Shown here: one piece after another, positions 35,901 through 45,284 of the stretch | Position numbering within the stretch: position 1 is the stretch's first letter | Layout: each line of letters opens with the position of its first letter | Notes under the pieces: model-generated | What the model saw: only the letters and a program-made list of their open reading frames with translations | Told to the model about the DNA's origin: nothing | Database searches by the model: none | Source of the DNA: Mesorhizobium tianshanense | Lineage (GTDB): Bacteria > Pseudomonadota > Alphaproteobacteria > Rhizobiales > Rhizobiaceae | NCBI RefSeq assembly: GCF_007830515.1 | Contig: NZ_VLKT01000008.1 | Location: 116,651 to 180,650, forward strand | Length of the DNA: 64,000 nucleotides | Direction of reading: 5' to 3' | Made by a program: the position numbers and the translations under genes

Positions 35901-36624
35901 TGATCTGGAAGGTGATGACGCGCTCGTTGGGAGCGCCGACGCCGTCGAGATCACTGGCGGAAATCCGGAAATCGGAAACATCGGCCGTATCGTTCGGATT
36001 TGCCGACGTACTGATCGAGGCCCCGGGCAGCGGTCCGCCAGATGCATCCGTGCCGTCGCCGGACACATGCACGCCGACGATCCGCAGGCCATGCGGAAGC
36101 TGGTCCTTGAAGTCGATCCTAGCCTTTTCCAGCGCCGCCGCGAGGCCCGGGTTGGCAAAAGCTTGCGGGCTGCCGCGCAGGCCGAAGCTCAGGGAATATA
36201 CGATATAGTCGCAGCCTCGTTGTCTGCCTTTCTTGGTGAAGAAAGGCGCGACCCGGCCCGGCCGCGGATTGATGATACGGGGGTCGTCGAGGTCGAACCT
36301 GAAATCCGGATTGGCGGTTTCGAGCGAACCGGAATCGGCGGGCTTGTCGAGGTCGGTCTGGCTGGCCTGAGCCGGAACAATATCCTGGGCGAAGCCTGGC
36401 ACCGGGTTCAGCATGGCGACCGCGATACCGGCCGCCATCAGCCAGCGCGCGCCGCGCCTGGCGAGTGACAGGGGTTTCAGGATCGTCTCCCGGACCGTTG
36501 CCTGAATCCGGACCCTTGCCTGAACGTTGACGGTTGGCCGATCGCCGATTGATTGGCTGCCGGTTGTTTGGTTGCTGGTTGATTGATTGCTCGGGGCGAG
36601 CGGGGAATGTGCTGAAATGCTCAT
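32977..36624 (-). CDS. very large secreted protein: CC domain, DUF11-like repeats and Cys-rich tail (unknown function)
   Basis: A 1215-residue exported protein. An unusual 60-residue polar N-terminus (SNQSTSNQTTGSQS) precedes a hydrophobic signal (ARWLMAAGIAVAMLNPVPG) cut near FAQ-DI at about 80. Residues 90-300 are a unique beta-rich region ending in a poly-Pro linker. Residues about 313-418 are a domain with C-x9-C, LSTTTPG and LCCTQTIEIVIP that also ends the neighbour's product. About 426-1000 hold four repeats like DUF11/CARDB surface domains (DLKVEKRADVMRC, DLILKKRARTEAC, TIRVEKTGDAEC), each with paired cysteines. From about 1010 come CPRGTEL-x2-x-AC modules. GAGGAG precedes the ATG. Probably cell-surface or extracellular; function unknown. 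Confidence 0.8.
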   Translation of the reverse strand: MSISAHSPLAPSNQSTSNQTTGSQSIGDRPTVNVQARVRIQATVRETILKPLSLARRGARWLMAAGIAVAMLNPVPGFAQDIVPAQASQTDLDKPADSGSLETANPDFRFDLDDPRIINPRPGRVAPFFTKKGRQRGCDYIVYSLSFGLRGSPQAFANPGLAAALEKARIDFKDQLPHGLRIVGVHVSGDGTDASGGPLPGASISTSANPNDTADVSDFRISASDLDGVGAPNERVITFQITAKIDHAAFPSPAIVDNQGLIKVTVGPGTGTIIPSQDPGKPDDGNFLTGEKTSIKIDVTKCDPPPPPPGKECFKVERGTVDCVPGGGAFIYHMPVGAEMAGKWVQLSTTTPGITIIPDTQLVPEGGGVLDWKIVGASPGDVIRLVVTGIETYAGPEEGWGLCCTQTIEIVIPRDQRCPPKDREPDLKVEKRADVMRCTMGGGCNFTIRVTNVGDGPYHGKIVLDEVTLPAGSTLDSGPNAPWACAPAATPMTCTHPVTTLNPGASVDLELGFKPAGGWQGRVLRNCAAYNYGASGKPLFGSQQNDRGCASIPICRRGDRDCRPPVERKVDLILKKRARTEACTTDGVCTFVIDIINNGSVSHDGPLTVIDTYPGGAPASSTFGPTPPWTCGPNGPGQFRCDNAGIVLLPGASTPIFVKAVMPAGYRPDTVENCAEVKAIPGEGDLTNNRACAKQRIRHPNGGKPAVRITKVCSGSLAGAAAVTCRITVISTGTTAPTGPVRVNDTATLVVGGAPVQIQTVTPDGAEWACGPVPANTLSCQIPGAVMTPGTSRHFDVTVAANGAFENCARGSYGPAPGDDIVYPIGRACAKGGGTSTIRVEKTGDAECRVGQPCAFEVTIANDGTSAFSGPVRIGDAIGLDGLGRLEGVAITSIEPPFGCAPEPATLPLSCIANLTLAAGESHVHRVTVIIPYGRLANLQDTVSGQNCVGVLSPDTPVRGAGDVLSRDLTDVQGDRGKAYACHPFTIKREVKKECSRGFVMNDAGSCVCPPGTIFRNGQCSSGGGTVIIPKPKDPQRCVLLKGQIRTQDGDCICPRGTELRGDACRPIRKKPPVVEQCKLLRGQIRTKNGDCICPRGTELKGRACVPIAKKPTVEQCTIRGQVHNKRGACVCPRGTEVIRGACRRPPVECAPGSRLINGQCQPIIKRRCPAGTVGQYPNCTPIRRTPTLQINPNLLLNPDILQRPMPRRRPQVPQ

Positions 36625-36635
36625 CTTCCCGCTCC

Positions 36636-38636
36636 TCAACGTTCGCAGCTGACGGTTGGGGTTCTGAGCGGCACGGTCATCTTGCAGCAAGGGAAGTAGC
36701 CGCCCTTGTCGCGGTCGGACTGCCTGTAGAAGCAGAGCCCGACGTCGACCGTCTCGCCAGGATAATGACCGGTGATGCCGATCGTGTGGGGCGCGCCTGG
36801 AGCGTGCGACAGGGGTGAAGTCACCGCGACGCCCGGTGTCCTGGACAGAGTCTTGATCGAATCGCCGCCGAAGCCGGCAGGGTCGTGGAGATAGAGTTCG
36901 GCCTCAAGGCCGGAAGGCGTGCAGAAATACCTGACATCCTCGATATCGAGGCAAGGAGGCACGCCACCGGGGGGCGGAAAGTAGGGCGGATAGAAAGGTG
37001 GCAGGTAACCGCCGCCCGGTATCTGCTCATAGTAGCCGGCACGGCCTTCGCAGGGGTGCCAGACCTCGACGTCGCCGACATGGCCTTCAACCTCGAGGTC
37101 TTCGAAATAGCCGTCGAAGTCGACGAACCACGAGCCGAAGGGCGGCACGTTGGCCGGCTTGACCAGCGCCGTCGGCGTGATCTGCACACCGTGGACGGCC
37201 AGCGGCCCGCCACCGGCGAGCTGTTCGGCGAGTGCTGGATTGTCACGCAATTTGTCGCCTGACTTGACCAGCGTGTCGGTGCAGACACTCGCGTCGAGAT
37301 TGCCCTCGGCGTCATAGCCATACTGCAGGTCGAGGCCGCCGGCCGACTGCCGGTTGTCCTGGGGGAAGCCGACGGCATATTCCTGCGGCATTTCCACCCA
37401 GACCGATTCCGTCGCCTGATCGTCCGGGTTTTCGCGCCAGTAGCGGATGACCTCGCCCTTGCCGGAATCGGCGAACTGACTGTAGTCGTAGCGGTTTTCC
37501 ACCGAGCCGCGCTGGGCCAGGTACATGAAGCCGCTGATATCGAAAGCGATGTCGGTGACGGCATGGTCCTTGCCGGCCTTGACCGTCAGCTCCCAGCGCG
37601 GGTCGTCGGCAAAGCTGCCGTCGCTGGCAACGCCAACCGACCAGATCTCGGCCTTTTCACCGACCGAATAATAGAGGCGGCCACCATGATAGGCGACGGA
37701 CCAGACCCGGCGCTCGTCCTGCGTGTAGCCCCAGCTGTCGGGATCTTCGCTGTCGAAGACCTCGCCCTCTATGTCCATCACCGAGCCATCGTCGGCAAGC
37801 GGGGCGAGCCCATGCGCCGGGCGCCCGGCAACGCCGTGGTCGAACGTGTCGACCGGCGCGCCATTGGCGTCGATGCGGTGGATGAGACCGGTGTCGAGGT
37901 CACTGGCGAAGAACTGGCGGCGAATATTGTCGAAAGAGACGTCGCCGACGCCGGGACCGCTGTTGGTGTCGATGTCGGCGAACTTGCTCACCTGTCCGGT
38001 GATGCCGTCGATCTTCCAGATCGTGCCCGGCCCGCCGCCGTTCTCGGTGCCGAACTGACCGTCCATGAAGGTGGCGCCGGCAGCACCGCGACGCTGGCGC
38101 TCTGGGCGACCGTCCGCATCTTCGTCCGATGTGACGATACGGATGCCGTGCAGCGAGGTGGCGCCGGCGTAGAGGTTCGGAATGCCTGAGGGAACGCCGT
38201 CGCGGACGCCGTCGTCATAGGTGATGCCGAACACCTGGCCGATCTGCCCGGCCGTCACTTCGAAGGGCGGCGGCGTGAAGACGAGCTGGCCGGAGGCCGG
38301 CCCGCCGAGCCTTGAAACGTCGAAAACGCGCAAGGTTGCGCGCGTCGTGTCGATAAAGGTTTCGTCGACCGGATCGACGCCGGGCGGCAGGCCCTCTTCG
38401 AAATTTGGAATGATGGTGCCGGAAAATCCGGTCACCGCCATGGAGCCTGGATAGATGATCTGCGTTTCCTGCGCCTGGGCGGCGGCACCCAGCCACAGGC
38501 TGGTGGCGAGCGCCAGCGTCAGGAAGCCGCCGGTTGCCAAGAATCTACTGGTTGCCAGGAATTCACTGGTTAATTGCATCGTACGGCGCAAGCGGCCAGC
38601 ACGATAGCGCACGAACGAGCCGTGTTCGCAAGGCAT
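36636..38636 (-). CDS. secreted beta-propeller-like protein with C-terminal CC domain (unknown function)
   Basis: A 666-residue exported protein from the ATG at 38636, which has GGGGGG upstream; a second ATG at 38579 would shorten the N-terminus but has no clear ribosome site. The signal helix GGFLTLALATSLWLGAAA is cut near AQA-QE. The central part has blade-like repeats (GTIWKIDGITGQVSKFADI, GLIHRIDANGAPVDTF, AEIWSVGVASDGSFADD, DIAFDISGFMYLAQRG) as in six- or seven-bladed propellers. A Tyr/Pro-rich linker (LPPFYPPYFPPPGG) leads to a 105-residue domain with C-x9-C, LSRTPGVAV and FPCCKMTVPL, shared with the next protein. It is 11 bp upstream of that gene, clearly one operon. Confidence 0.8.
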   Translation of the reverse strand: MPCEHGSFVRYRAGRLRRTMQLTSEFLATSRFLATGGFLTLALATSLWLGAAAQAQETQIIYPGSMAVTGFSGTIIPNFEEGLPPGVDPVDETFIDTTRATLRVFDVSRLGGPASGQLVFTPPPFEVTAGQIGQVFGITYDDGVRDGVPSGIPNLYAGATSLHGIRIVTSDEDADGRPERQRRGAAGATFMDGQFGTENGGGPGTIWKIDGITGQVSKFADIDTNSGPGVGDVSFDNIRRQFFASDLDTGLIHRIDANGAPVDTFDHGVAGRPAHGLAPLADDGSVMDIEGEVFDSEDPDSWGYTQDERRVWSVAYHGGRLYYSVGEKAEIWSVGVASDGSFADDPRWELTVKAGKDHAVTDIAFDISGFMYLAQRGSVENRYDYSQFADSGKGEVIRYWRENPDDQATESVWVEMPQEYAVGFPQDNRQSAGGLDLQYGYDAEGNLDASVCTDTLVKSGDKLRDNPALAEQLAGGGPLAVHGVQITPTALVKPANVPPFGSWFVDFDGYFEDLEVEGHVGDVEVWHPCEGRAGYYEQIPGGGYLPPFYPPYFPPPGGVPPCLDIEDVRYFCTPSGLEAELYLHDPAGFGGDSIKTLSRTPGVAVTSPLSHAPGAPHTIGITGHYPGETVDVGLCFYRQSDRDKGGYFPCCKMTVPLRTPTVSCER

Positions 38637-38751
38637 GGAATTCCCCCCGCGGGCGACGGGAGAAACATCCGGCGTTGCCGCGCAAATCAGGGCAAGGCGC
38701 GACGTTCCGGCACGTTTTTCCCTGATCGAATTGTCTGCTTTCCTCATAGTC

Positions 38752-38780
38752 ACGATACGCTGGCTCTTACGCAGGGTCAA
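38752..38780 (-). promoter_or_regulatory. candidate sigma-70 promoter of the secreted-protein operon
   Basis: On the minus strand TTGACC (38780-38775), 17 bases, then TATCGT (38757-38752), about 115 bp before the ATG at 38636. Spacing and -35 match are good; -10 is fair. Confidence 0.5.
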
Positions 38781-39055
38781 CGGAAGCAGCGGAAAGCCTG
38801 GCGTATCGGCCCCGTCCCGAAAGCGGTGGTCGCGCCGAGCTCCCGTTGTTCCCGGCGACCATGGAATCTCTGAGTTTCCAGTCATGGGGCTTTCCTTTCC
38901 GGGGCCGCACCACGCGGCACCTGAGCGTCAGTCGCGGACGGGCGCGGAAAGGTTCATGGGAAGCGCTGGACGGCCTGGGCCCTTCGAGCCACGGCCAGAG
39001 GACGCCCCCCGCCGGGCGGCTGAGGCAAAGGATGTTGGACGCGTTGCGCAGAATG

Positions 39056-39087
39056 CTTGCGCGCCGCGCAGCCTGTTCTTATATACG
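39056..39087 (+). promoter_or_regulatory. RpoH (sigma-32) promoter of dnaK
   Basis: CTTG (39056-39059), 18 bases, then CTTATATACG (39078-39087). This matches the alphaproteobacterial heat-shock consensus CTTG-N17/18-CYTATNTNNG at every fixed position. It is about 120 bp before the dnaK start. Confidence 0.8.
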
Positions 39088-39205
39088 CGCCAAGCCGTTC
39101 GGCGCCGGAATGCCGGTTGCCGGAACGGGATTTCTTGTGAACAGGGGCTTTCGTCGGAACGCCTGTACGGGTCCTGAGAGCCTGCTTAGCGGAGAGACTA
39201 GAAAA

Positions 39206-41122
<1,917 letters not shown>

Positions 41123-41145
41123 GCGGCTGACGGCAGATAAAGCGG

Positions 41146-41174
41146 AAAAGCCCGGCGCAAAGCCGGGCTTTTTT
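41146..41174 (+). terminator. rho-independent terminator after dnaK
   Basis: AAAGCCCGGC pairs with GCCGGGCTTT around a five-base loop, followed by a run of T. It is 25 bp past the dnaK stop, so dnaJ is likely expressed by partial read-through or from its own promoter. Confidence 0.88.
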
Positions 41175-41332
41175 GCAACTCTGGACGAAAAAGTGCGGCC
41201 TTAGCCGAAAAAATGCGGGCAACCTCGCGTCGACACTGGCATCCCGGCCCCTTCGCACCTAAATCGGAACAGCGTGCCGGCAAACGACGCAACAGGGCTT
41301 CAAGACGTTGAATATCCGGACTGCAGGAAAAA

Positions 41333-42463
41333 ATGAAAGCTGATTTCTACGAAACGCTGGGCGTGCAAAAGGGGGCCGACGAGAAGGAGCTCAAGAGCGC
41401 GTTCCGCAAGCTCGCCATGCAGTTCCATCCCGACCGCAATCCCGGCGATCATTCCTGCGAGCACAAGTTCAAGGAAATCAACGAGGCCTACGAGACGCTG
41501 AAGGACCCGCAGAAACGCGCGGCCTACGACCGCTTCGGTCACGCCGCCTTCGAACAGGGCGGCATGAATGGCGGCGCGCAAGGCTTCGGCGCCGGCGGCT
41601 TTGCCGACATCTTCGAGGACATTTTCGGCGACATGATGGGCGGGCGCCAGCGTCGCTCGTCCGGCGGGCGCGAGCGCGGCGCCGACCTGCGCTACAACAT
41701 GGAAATCACGCTGGAGGAGGCATTCACCGGCAAGACCGCGCAGATTCACGTTCCGGCCTCGATCTCCTGCACGGAGTGCTCCGGCAGCGGCGCCAAGCCC
41801 GGCACCCAGCCCGTCACCTGCTCGATGTGCAACGGCCACGGCAAGGTGCGCGCCACGCAAGGATTCTTTTCGATCGAGCGCACCTGCCCGCAATGCCAGG
41901 GGCGTGGCCAGACCATCAAGGAGCCGTGCCCGAAATGCGCCGGCCAGGGCCGCGTCACCGAGGAGCGCTCGTTGTCGGTCAACATCCCGGCCGGCATCGA
42001 GGACGGCACCCGCATCCGCCTTGCCAATGAGGGTGAAGCCGGCCTGCGCGGCGGCCCGTCAGGCGATCTCTATATTTTCCTGGCGGTCAAGCCGCACGAA
42101 TTCTTCCAGCGCGACGGCGCCGATCTTTACTGCAAGGTGCCGATCTCGATGACGACCGCCGCCCTTGGCGGCTCCTTCGAGGTGGCGACGCTGGACGGCA
42201 CCCAGACGAAAGTGAAGGTGCCGGAAGGCACCCAGAACGGCCGCCAGTTCCGCCTCAAGGGCAAGGGCATGCCGGTGCTGCGCCAGCACAACGTCGGCGA
42301 CCTCTATATCCAGACCGCTGTCGAGACGCCGCAAAACCTCTCCCGCCGCCAGCGCGAACTGCTGGAGGAGTTCGAGCAGCTATCCTCGAAGGATAATTCG
42401 CCTCAGTCGAGCGGGTTTTTCGCCCGCATGAAGGACTTTTTCGAAACCTTCGGCGAGCGCTGA
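41333..42463 (+). CDS. dnaJ: molecular chaperone DnaJ (Hsp40)
   Basis: A 376-residue type I Hsp40. The J-domain carries the HPD motif ([10 protein letters not shown]) at about residue 33; a Gly/Phe-rich segment follows ([15 protein letters not shown]); four zinc-binding CxxCxGxG repeats lie at about 140-210 ([32 protein letters not shown]), then the client-binding domains. It delivers unfolded proteins to DnaK and triggers ATP hydrolysis. Full length and standard order. Confidence 0.99.
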   Translation: MKADFYETLGVQKGADEKELKSAFRKLAMQFHPDRNPGDHSCEHKFKEINEAYETLKDPQKRAAYDRFGHAAFEQGGMNGGAQGFGAGGFADIFEDIFGDMMGGRQRRSSGGRERGADLRYNMEITLEEAFTGKTAQIHVPASISCTECSGSGAKPGTQPVTCSMCNGHGKVRATQGFFSIERTCPQCQGRGQTIKEPCPKCAGQGRVTEERSLSVNIPAGIEDGTRIRLANEGEAGLRGGPSGDLYIFLAVKPHEFFQRDGADLYCKVPISMTTAALGGSFEVATLDGTQTKVKVPEGTQNGRQFRLKGKGMPVLRQHNVGDLYIQTAVETPQNLSRRQRELLEEFEQLSSKDNSPQSSGFFARMKDFFETFGER

Positions 42464-42605
42464 TGCCTATTCTTGCCAATCGGGTATAGAGTACAATTAG
42501 CGGAAGCTTCCCAAGCGTCATCAACATCTTATACCGGCATCCGCCTTGCCTTGGACCCCGTAGCTGCTAAGTAGCGTCTCGGGAGGAGCGTTCAGGAGAA
42601 CTTGC

Positions 42606-43211
42606 ATGGCACATGGTCCCGGATTGCGAAAGGCGCTGGCGGAAAAGTTCGACGACGAACTGAAGTTCTTCAAGGGCTGGATCGACAAGCCGAAAGCGGT
42701 CGGTTCGATCGTGCCGACCAGTTCCATCACCGCCCGCAAGATGGCCTCTGTCGTCAACCCGAAATCGGGCCTGCCGGTGCTCGAAGTCGGACCCGGTACC
42801 GGCGTCATCACCCGAGCCATCCTCGCCCAGGGCGTTAAGCCTGAAAATCTCTATGCGGTCGAATATTCCACCGATTTCGTGCGCCATCTGCGCCAGCTCT
42901 ATCCTGATATCAACGTCATCGAGGGCGACGCATTCAATCTCGATGCGACGCTCGGCGACAAGGGCGGCCTGAAGTTCGATTCAGTCATCTCCGGCGTGCC
43001 ATTGCTCAATTTCCCGGTCGCCCAACGCATCGCCTATATCGAAAGCCTTCTCGACCGCATTCCGACAGGCCGCCCGGTCGTGCAGCTGACCTACGGCCCG
43101 CTGTCGCCGATCCCGCCCGGCCGCGGCGACTACACGGTCGAGCATTTCCATTTCGTCATTCGCAACATCCCGCCGACGCAGCTTTGGATTTACCGGCGCG
43201 GGGCGCATTGA
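42606..43211 (+). CDS. pmtA: phospholipid N-methyltransferase
   Basis: A 201-residue SAM-dependent methyltransferase of the rhizobial PmtA type, which methylates phosphatidylethanolamine stepwise to phosphatidylcholine at the membrane. The SAM motif is VLEVGPGTGVITRAI, preceded by the conserved amphipathic N-terminus FFKGWIDKPKAVGSIVPTSS; later VISGVPLLNFP and YGPLSPIPPGR are family marks. It follows dnaJ by 142 bp and is followed by an FMN reductase gene. Confident on family; phosphatidylcholine synthesis is well established for close relatives. Confidence 0.93.
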   Translation: MAHGPGLRKALAEKFDDELKFFKGWIDKPKAVGSIVPTSSITARKMASVVNPKSGLPVLEVGPGTGVITRAILAQGVKPENLYAVEYSTDFVRHLRQLYPDINVIEGDAFNLDATLGDKGGLKFDSVISGVPLLNFPVAQRIAYIESLLDRIPTGRPVVQLTYGPLSPIPPGRGDYTVEHFHFVIRNIPPTQLWIYRRGAH

Positions 43212-43270
43212 TCAGTATTTGGGATTTGAGGCGTGCTTGGCCTATACCTGTCCGCTGACAAAGGTAGCCA

Positions 43271-43867
43271 ATGGCGGTGATCCCGAAAATTCTCGTCTTC
43301 GCGGGCTCGATTCGCACCGGCGCCTACAGCGGCAGGACCGCCGATTTGGCGCAGAAGGAACTTGCCATGCAGGGTGCCGAGGTGACCCGCATCTCGCTTG
43401 CCGACTATCCGCTGCCGATCCTGGACGAGGACCTGGAAAACGAAAAAGGCATTCCCGAAAACGCCATCAACCTTGCCCGGCAGATCGCCGCCCATGACGG
43501 GCTGCTGATTGCGACGCCCGAATATAACGGCTCCATCCCGCCGCTGCTCAAGAATACCATCGACTGGGTGAGCCGGGTGCGCAAGGATGGCGGCCGGTTG
43601 CTCAGGCCTTTCACCGGCAAGCCCGCCGGCCTTTGTTCGTCTTCCAAGGGACACTTCGCCGGAGTACGCTGCATCAACCATCTGCGCGCCGTGCTGGTGC
43701 GCTGCCAGATGGAGGTGGTGACACCGGAGTGCTCGGTGCCGGAAGGCGGCAGCGCCTTCGACGAGGACGGGAATTTCAGGGACGAGAGACTGCACAGATC
43801 GATGGAGCACCTATGCCGCACGCTGATCGAAACCTCGCGCATGCTGTCCACGCGGATCGAGACTTGA
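43271..43867 (+). CDS. NADPH-dependent FMN reductase family protein
   Basis: A 198-residue flavodoxin-fold reductase. The FMN phosphate loop is [16 protein letters not shown], and the second flavin-binding segment is [17 protein letters not shown]. Such proteins reduce quinones, chromate or azo dyes or supply reduced flavin. It lies in the same direction between pmtA and pyrF; pyrF begins 17 bp after it ends. Substrate unknown. Confidence 0.88.
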   Translation: MAVIPKILVFAGSIRTGAYSGRTADLAQKELAMQGAEVTRISLADYPLPILDEDLENEKGIPENAINLARQIAAHDGLLIATPEYNGSIPPLLKNTIDWVSRVRKDGGRLLRPFTGKPAGLCSSSKGHFAGVRCINHLRAVLVRCQMEVVTPECSVPEGGSAFDEDGNFRDERLHRSMEHLCRTLIETSRMLSTRIET

Positions 43868-43884
43868 TCCACGCCGAAGACACT

Positions 43885-44568
43885 ATGCGAGACAGGCTGA
43901 TCGTCGGCCTCGACGTGCCGACGCTGAAGGAAGCCGAGAAGGCGGTGCGCGAGCTCGACGGGGTCGTCTCATTCTACAAGATCGGCTATCAGCTCGCTTT
44001 CGCCGGCGGCCTCGATTTCGCCCGCGAGCTTGCCAGCGGCGGCACCAGAATCTTCCTCGACATGAAGCTGCTCGACATCGACAACACGGTGGCCAAGGGC
44101 GTCGAGGCCATCGTCAGGATGGGCATGACCATGCTGACGCTGCACGCCTATCCGAAGACGATGAAGGCAGCGGTCGAGGCTGCCAGGGGCAGCGATCTCT
44201 GCCTGCTTGGCGTCACCGTGCTGACCTCGATGGACGAGCAGGACGTGATCGACGCCGGCTATGAATATGACCCGCATACGCTGGTGCTGAGGCGCTCCGA
44301 GCAGGCCCTGCATGCCGGCATGGGTGGTATCGTCTGCTCGGCCGAGGAAGCCGAAGCGGTGCGCCGGATCGTCGGACCCAACATGGCCGTCGTCACGCCG
44401 GGAATACGGCCCAAGGGCAGCGACCATGGCGACCAGAAACGCGTGGTGACGCCGGCGCAGGCGATCCGCAACGGCTCCAGCCATCTCGTCGTCGGCCGGC
44501 CGATCGTCGGCGCCGCCGATAGGCGGGCGGTCGCGGAAGCGATCCTCGATGAAATGCGCTCGGCCTAA
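43885..44568 (+). CDS. pyrF: orotidine 5'-phosphate decarboxylase
   Basis: A 227-residue TIM-barrel enzyme for the last step of UMP synthesis. The catalytic motif is [13 protein letters not shown] with the D-K-D-I pattern; the C-terminal phosphate motif is [16 protein letters not shown] then VVGRPIV. The ATG at 43885 begins [13 protein letters not shown], the family's usual start; the frame extends upstream but only as a shadow of the reductase gene. It follows that gene closely and precedes a DUF1330 gene, an arrangement I have seen in other Rhizobiales. Confidence 0.97.
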   Translation: MRDRLIVGLDVPTLKEAEKAVRELDGVVSFYKIGYQLAFAGGLDFARELASGGTRIFLDMKLLDIDNTVAKGVEAIVRMGMTMLTLHAYPKTMKAAVEAARGSDLCLLGVTVLTSMDEQDVIDAGYEYDPHTLVLRRSEQALHAGMGGIVCSAEEAEAVRRIVGPNMAVVTPGIRPKGSDHGDQKRVVTPAQAIRNGSSHLVVGRPIVGAADRRAVAEAILDEMRSA

Positions 44569-44594
44569 CGCCCAGGGAGCTTCGGAGAAAAAAC

Positions 44595-44882
44595 ATGCCC
44601 AAGGGATATTGGATCGCCCGCGTCGATGTGCGCGATGCGGAAGGCTACAAGGACTACGTCGCCGCCGCCAAACTGGCTTTCGACCGTTTCGATGTGAAAT
44701 TCCTGGCCCGTGGCGGCGCGCATGAAAAGGCCGAGGGGCCGGGCCGCGACCGCAACGTGATCATCGAGTTTCCATCATTGGCTGCGGCGCACGATTGCTA
44801 CCACTCGCCCGAATACCAGCGCGCCGCCGCGATCCGCCAGAAGGTGGCCGATGGCGAGATCGTGCTGGTCGAGGGGTTTTAG
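44595..44882 (+). CDS. DUF1330 family protein
   Basis: A 95-residue dimeric alpha/beta-barrel type protein. It shows the family pattern YWIARVDVRDAEGYKDYV, a central EGPGRDRNVIIEFPS strand region, and HDCYHSPEYQRAAAIR near the end. No enzymatic role is established for the family. It lies 26 bp after pyrF with GGAG upstream and likely shares its transcript. Confidence 0.9.
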   Translation: MPKGYWIARVDVRDAEGYKDYVAAAKLAFDRFDVKFLARGGAHEKAEGPGRDRNVIIEFPSLAAAHDCYHSPEYQRAAAIRQKVADGEIVLVEGF

Positions 44883-44905
44883 TCCAGCGGCAACCGCCGC
44901 TGCGG

Positions 44906-45259
44906 TCAGACCGAATGCAGGATGTAAAGCTTGCGCGTTTTCTCGTGGATGGTCCATTCGCCCTCCCAGCCAAGCGGCAGGACAAGCAATTCGCCGGGTC
45001 CGACATCCTTGGCCGCGCCGTCGCGACCATGCAACGTCACGCGGCCGGAGACGATGTGGCAAATCTCGGAATTCGTGTCCCGGCGCGCGGTGAACCGGCC
45101 CTGCGAACATTCCCAGACACCGATTTCGATCTTGCCATCACCCGAAGTCCAGAGGGTGTTGGCCGCTTCCCGCGGATCGCCCTCCACCGAGGTGGGTTTC
45201 GGCTGGGGCTCACCGAGGTCGATATGCGCAAGGTGGCCGAAGGTCTGGAAGTCGATCAT
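44906..45259 (-). CDS. cupin-domain protein (DUF861/EutQ-like)
   Basis: A 117-residue single cupin. The segment GVWECSQGRFTARRDTNSEI, then CHIVSGRVTLHGRDG and VGPGELLVLPLGWEGEW, follow the cupin_3 pattern, in which the first motif lacks the usual paired histidines and has a glutamate/tyrosine-type set instead. In many proteobacteria such cupins sit at the end of polyamine or amine oxidase operons, as here, 25 bp after the FAD oxidase. Its reaction is unknown; it could bind a small amine-derived product. Confidence 0.85.
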   Translation of the reverse strand: MIDFQTFGHLAHIDLGEPQPKPTSVEGDPREAANTLWTSGDGKIEIGVWECSQGRFTARRDTNSEICHIVSGRVTLHGRDGAAKDVGPGELLVLPLGWEGEWTIHEKTRKLYILHSV

Positions 45260-45284
45260 GCTGAAGTCCTAGAGGTGATGCGGT

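Larger units (their letters stand above)
38637..39205. other. divergent intergenic region between the secreted-protein operon and dnaK
   Basis: This 569-bp gap holds a candidate housekeeping promoter facing left and a heat-shock promoter facing right, listed separately. Open frames cross it, but none has a ribosome site plus recognisable protein sequence. I see nothing else in it. Confidence 0.6.

Noticed and set aside
36534..36600. Short GGTTG/GATTG-type near-repeats inside the N-terminal coding region
   Set aside because: They are within a reading frame that encodes a Ser/Asn/Gln/Thr-rich stretch and are too degenerate to call a regulatory repeat.
33000..36700. Possible RTX or autotransporter adhesin
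   Set aside because: No GGxGxDxxx repeats and no C-terminal beta-barrel; the end is a cysteine-module tail instead.
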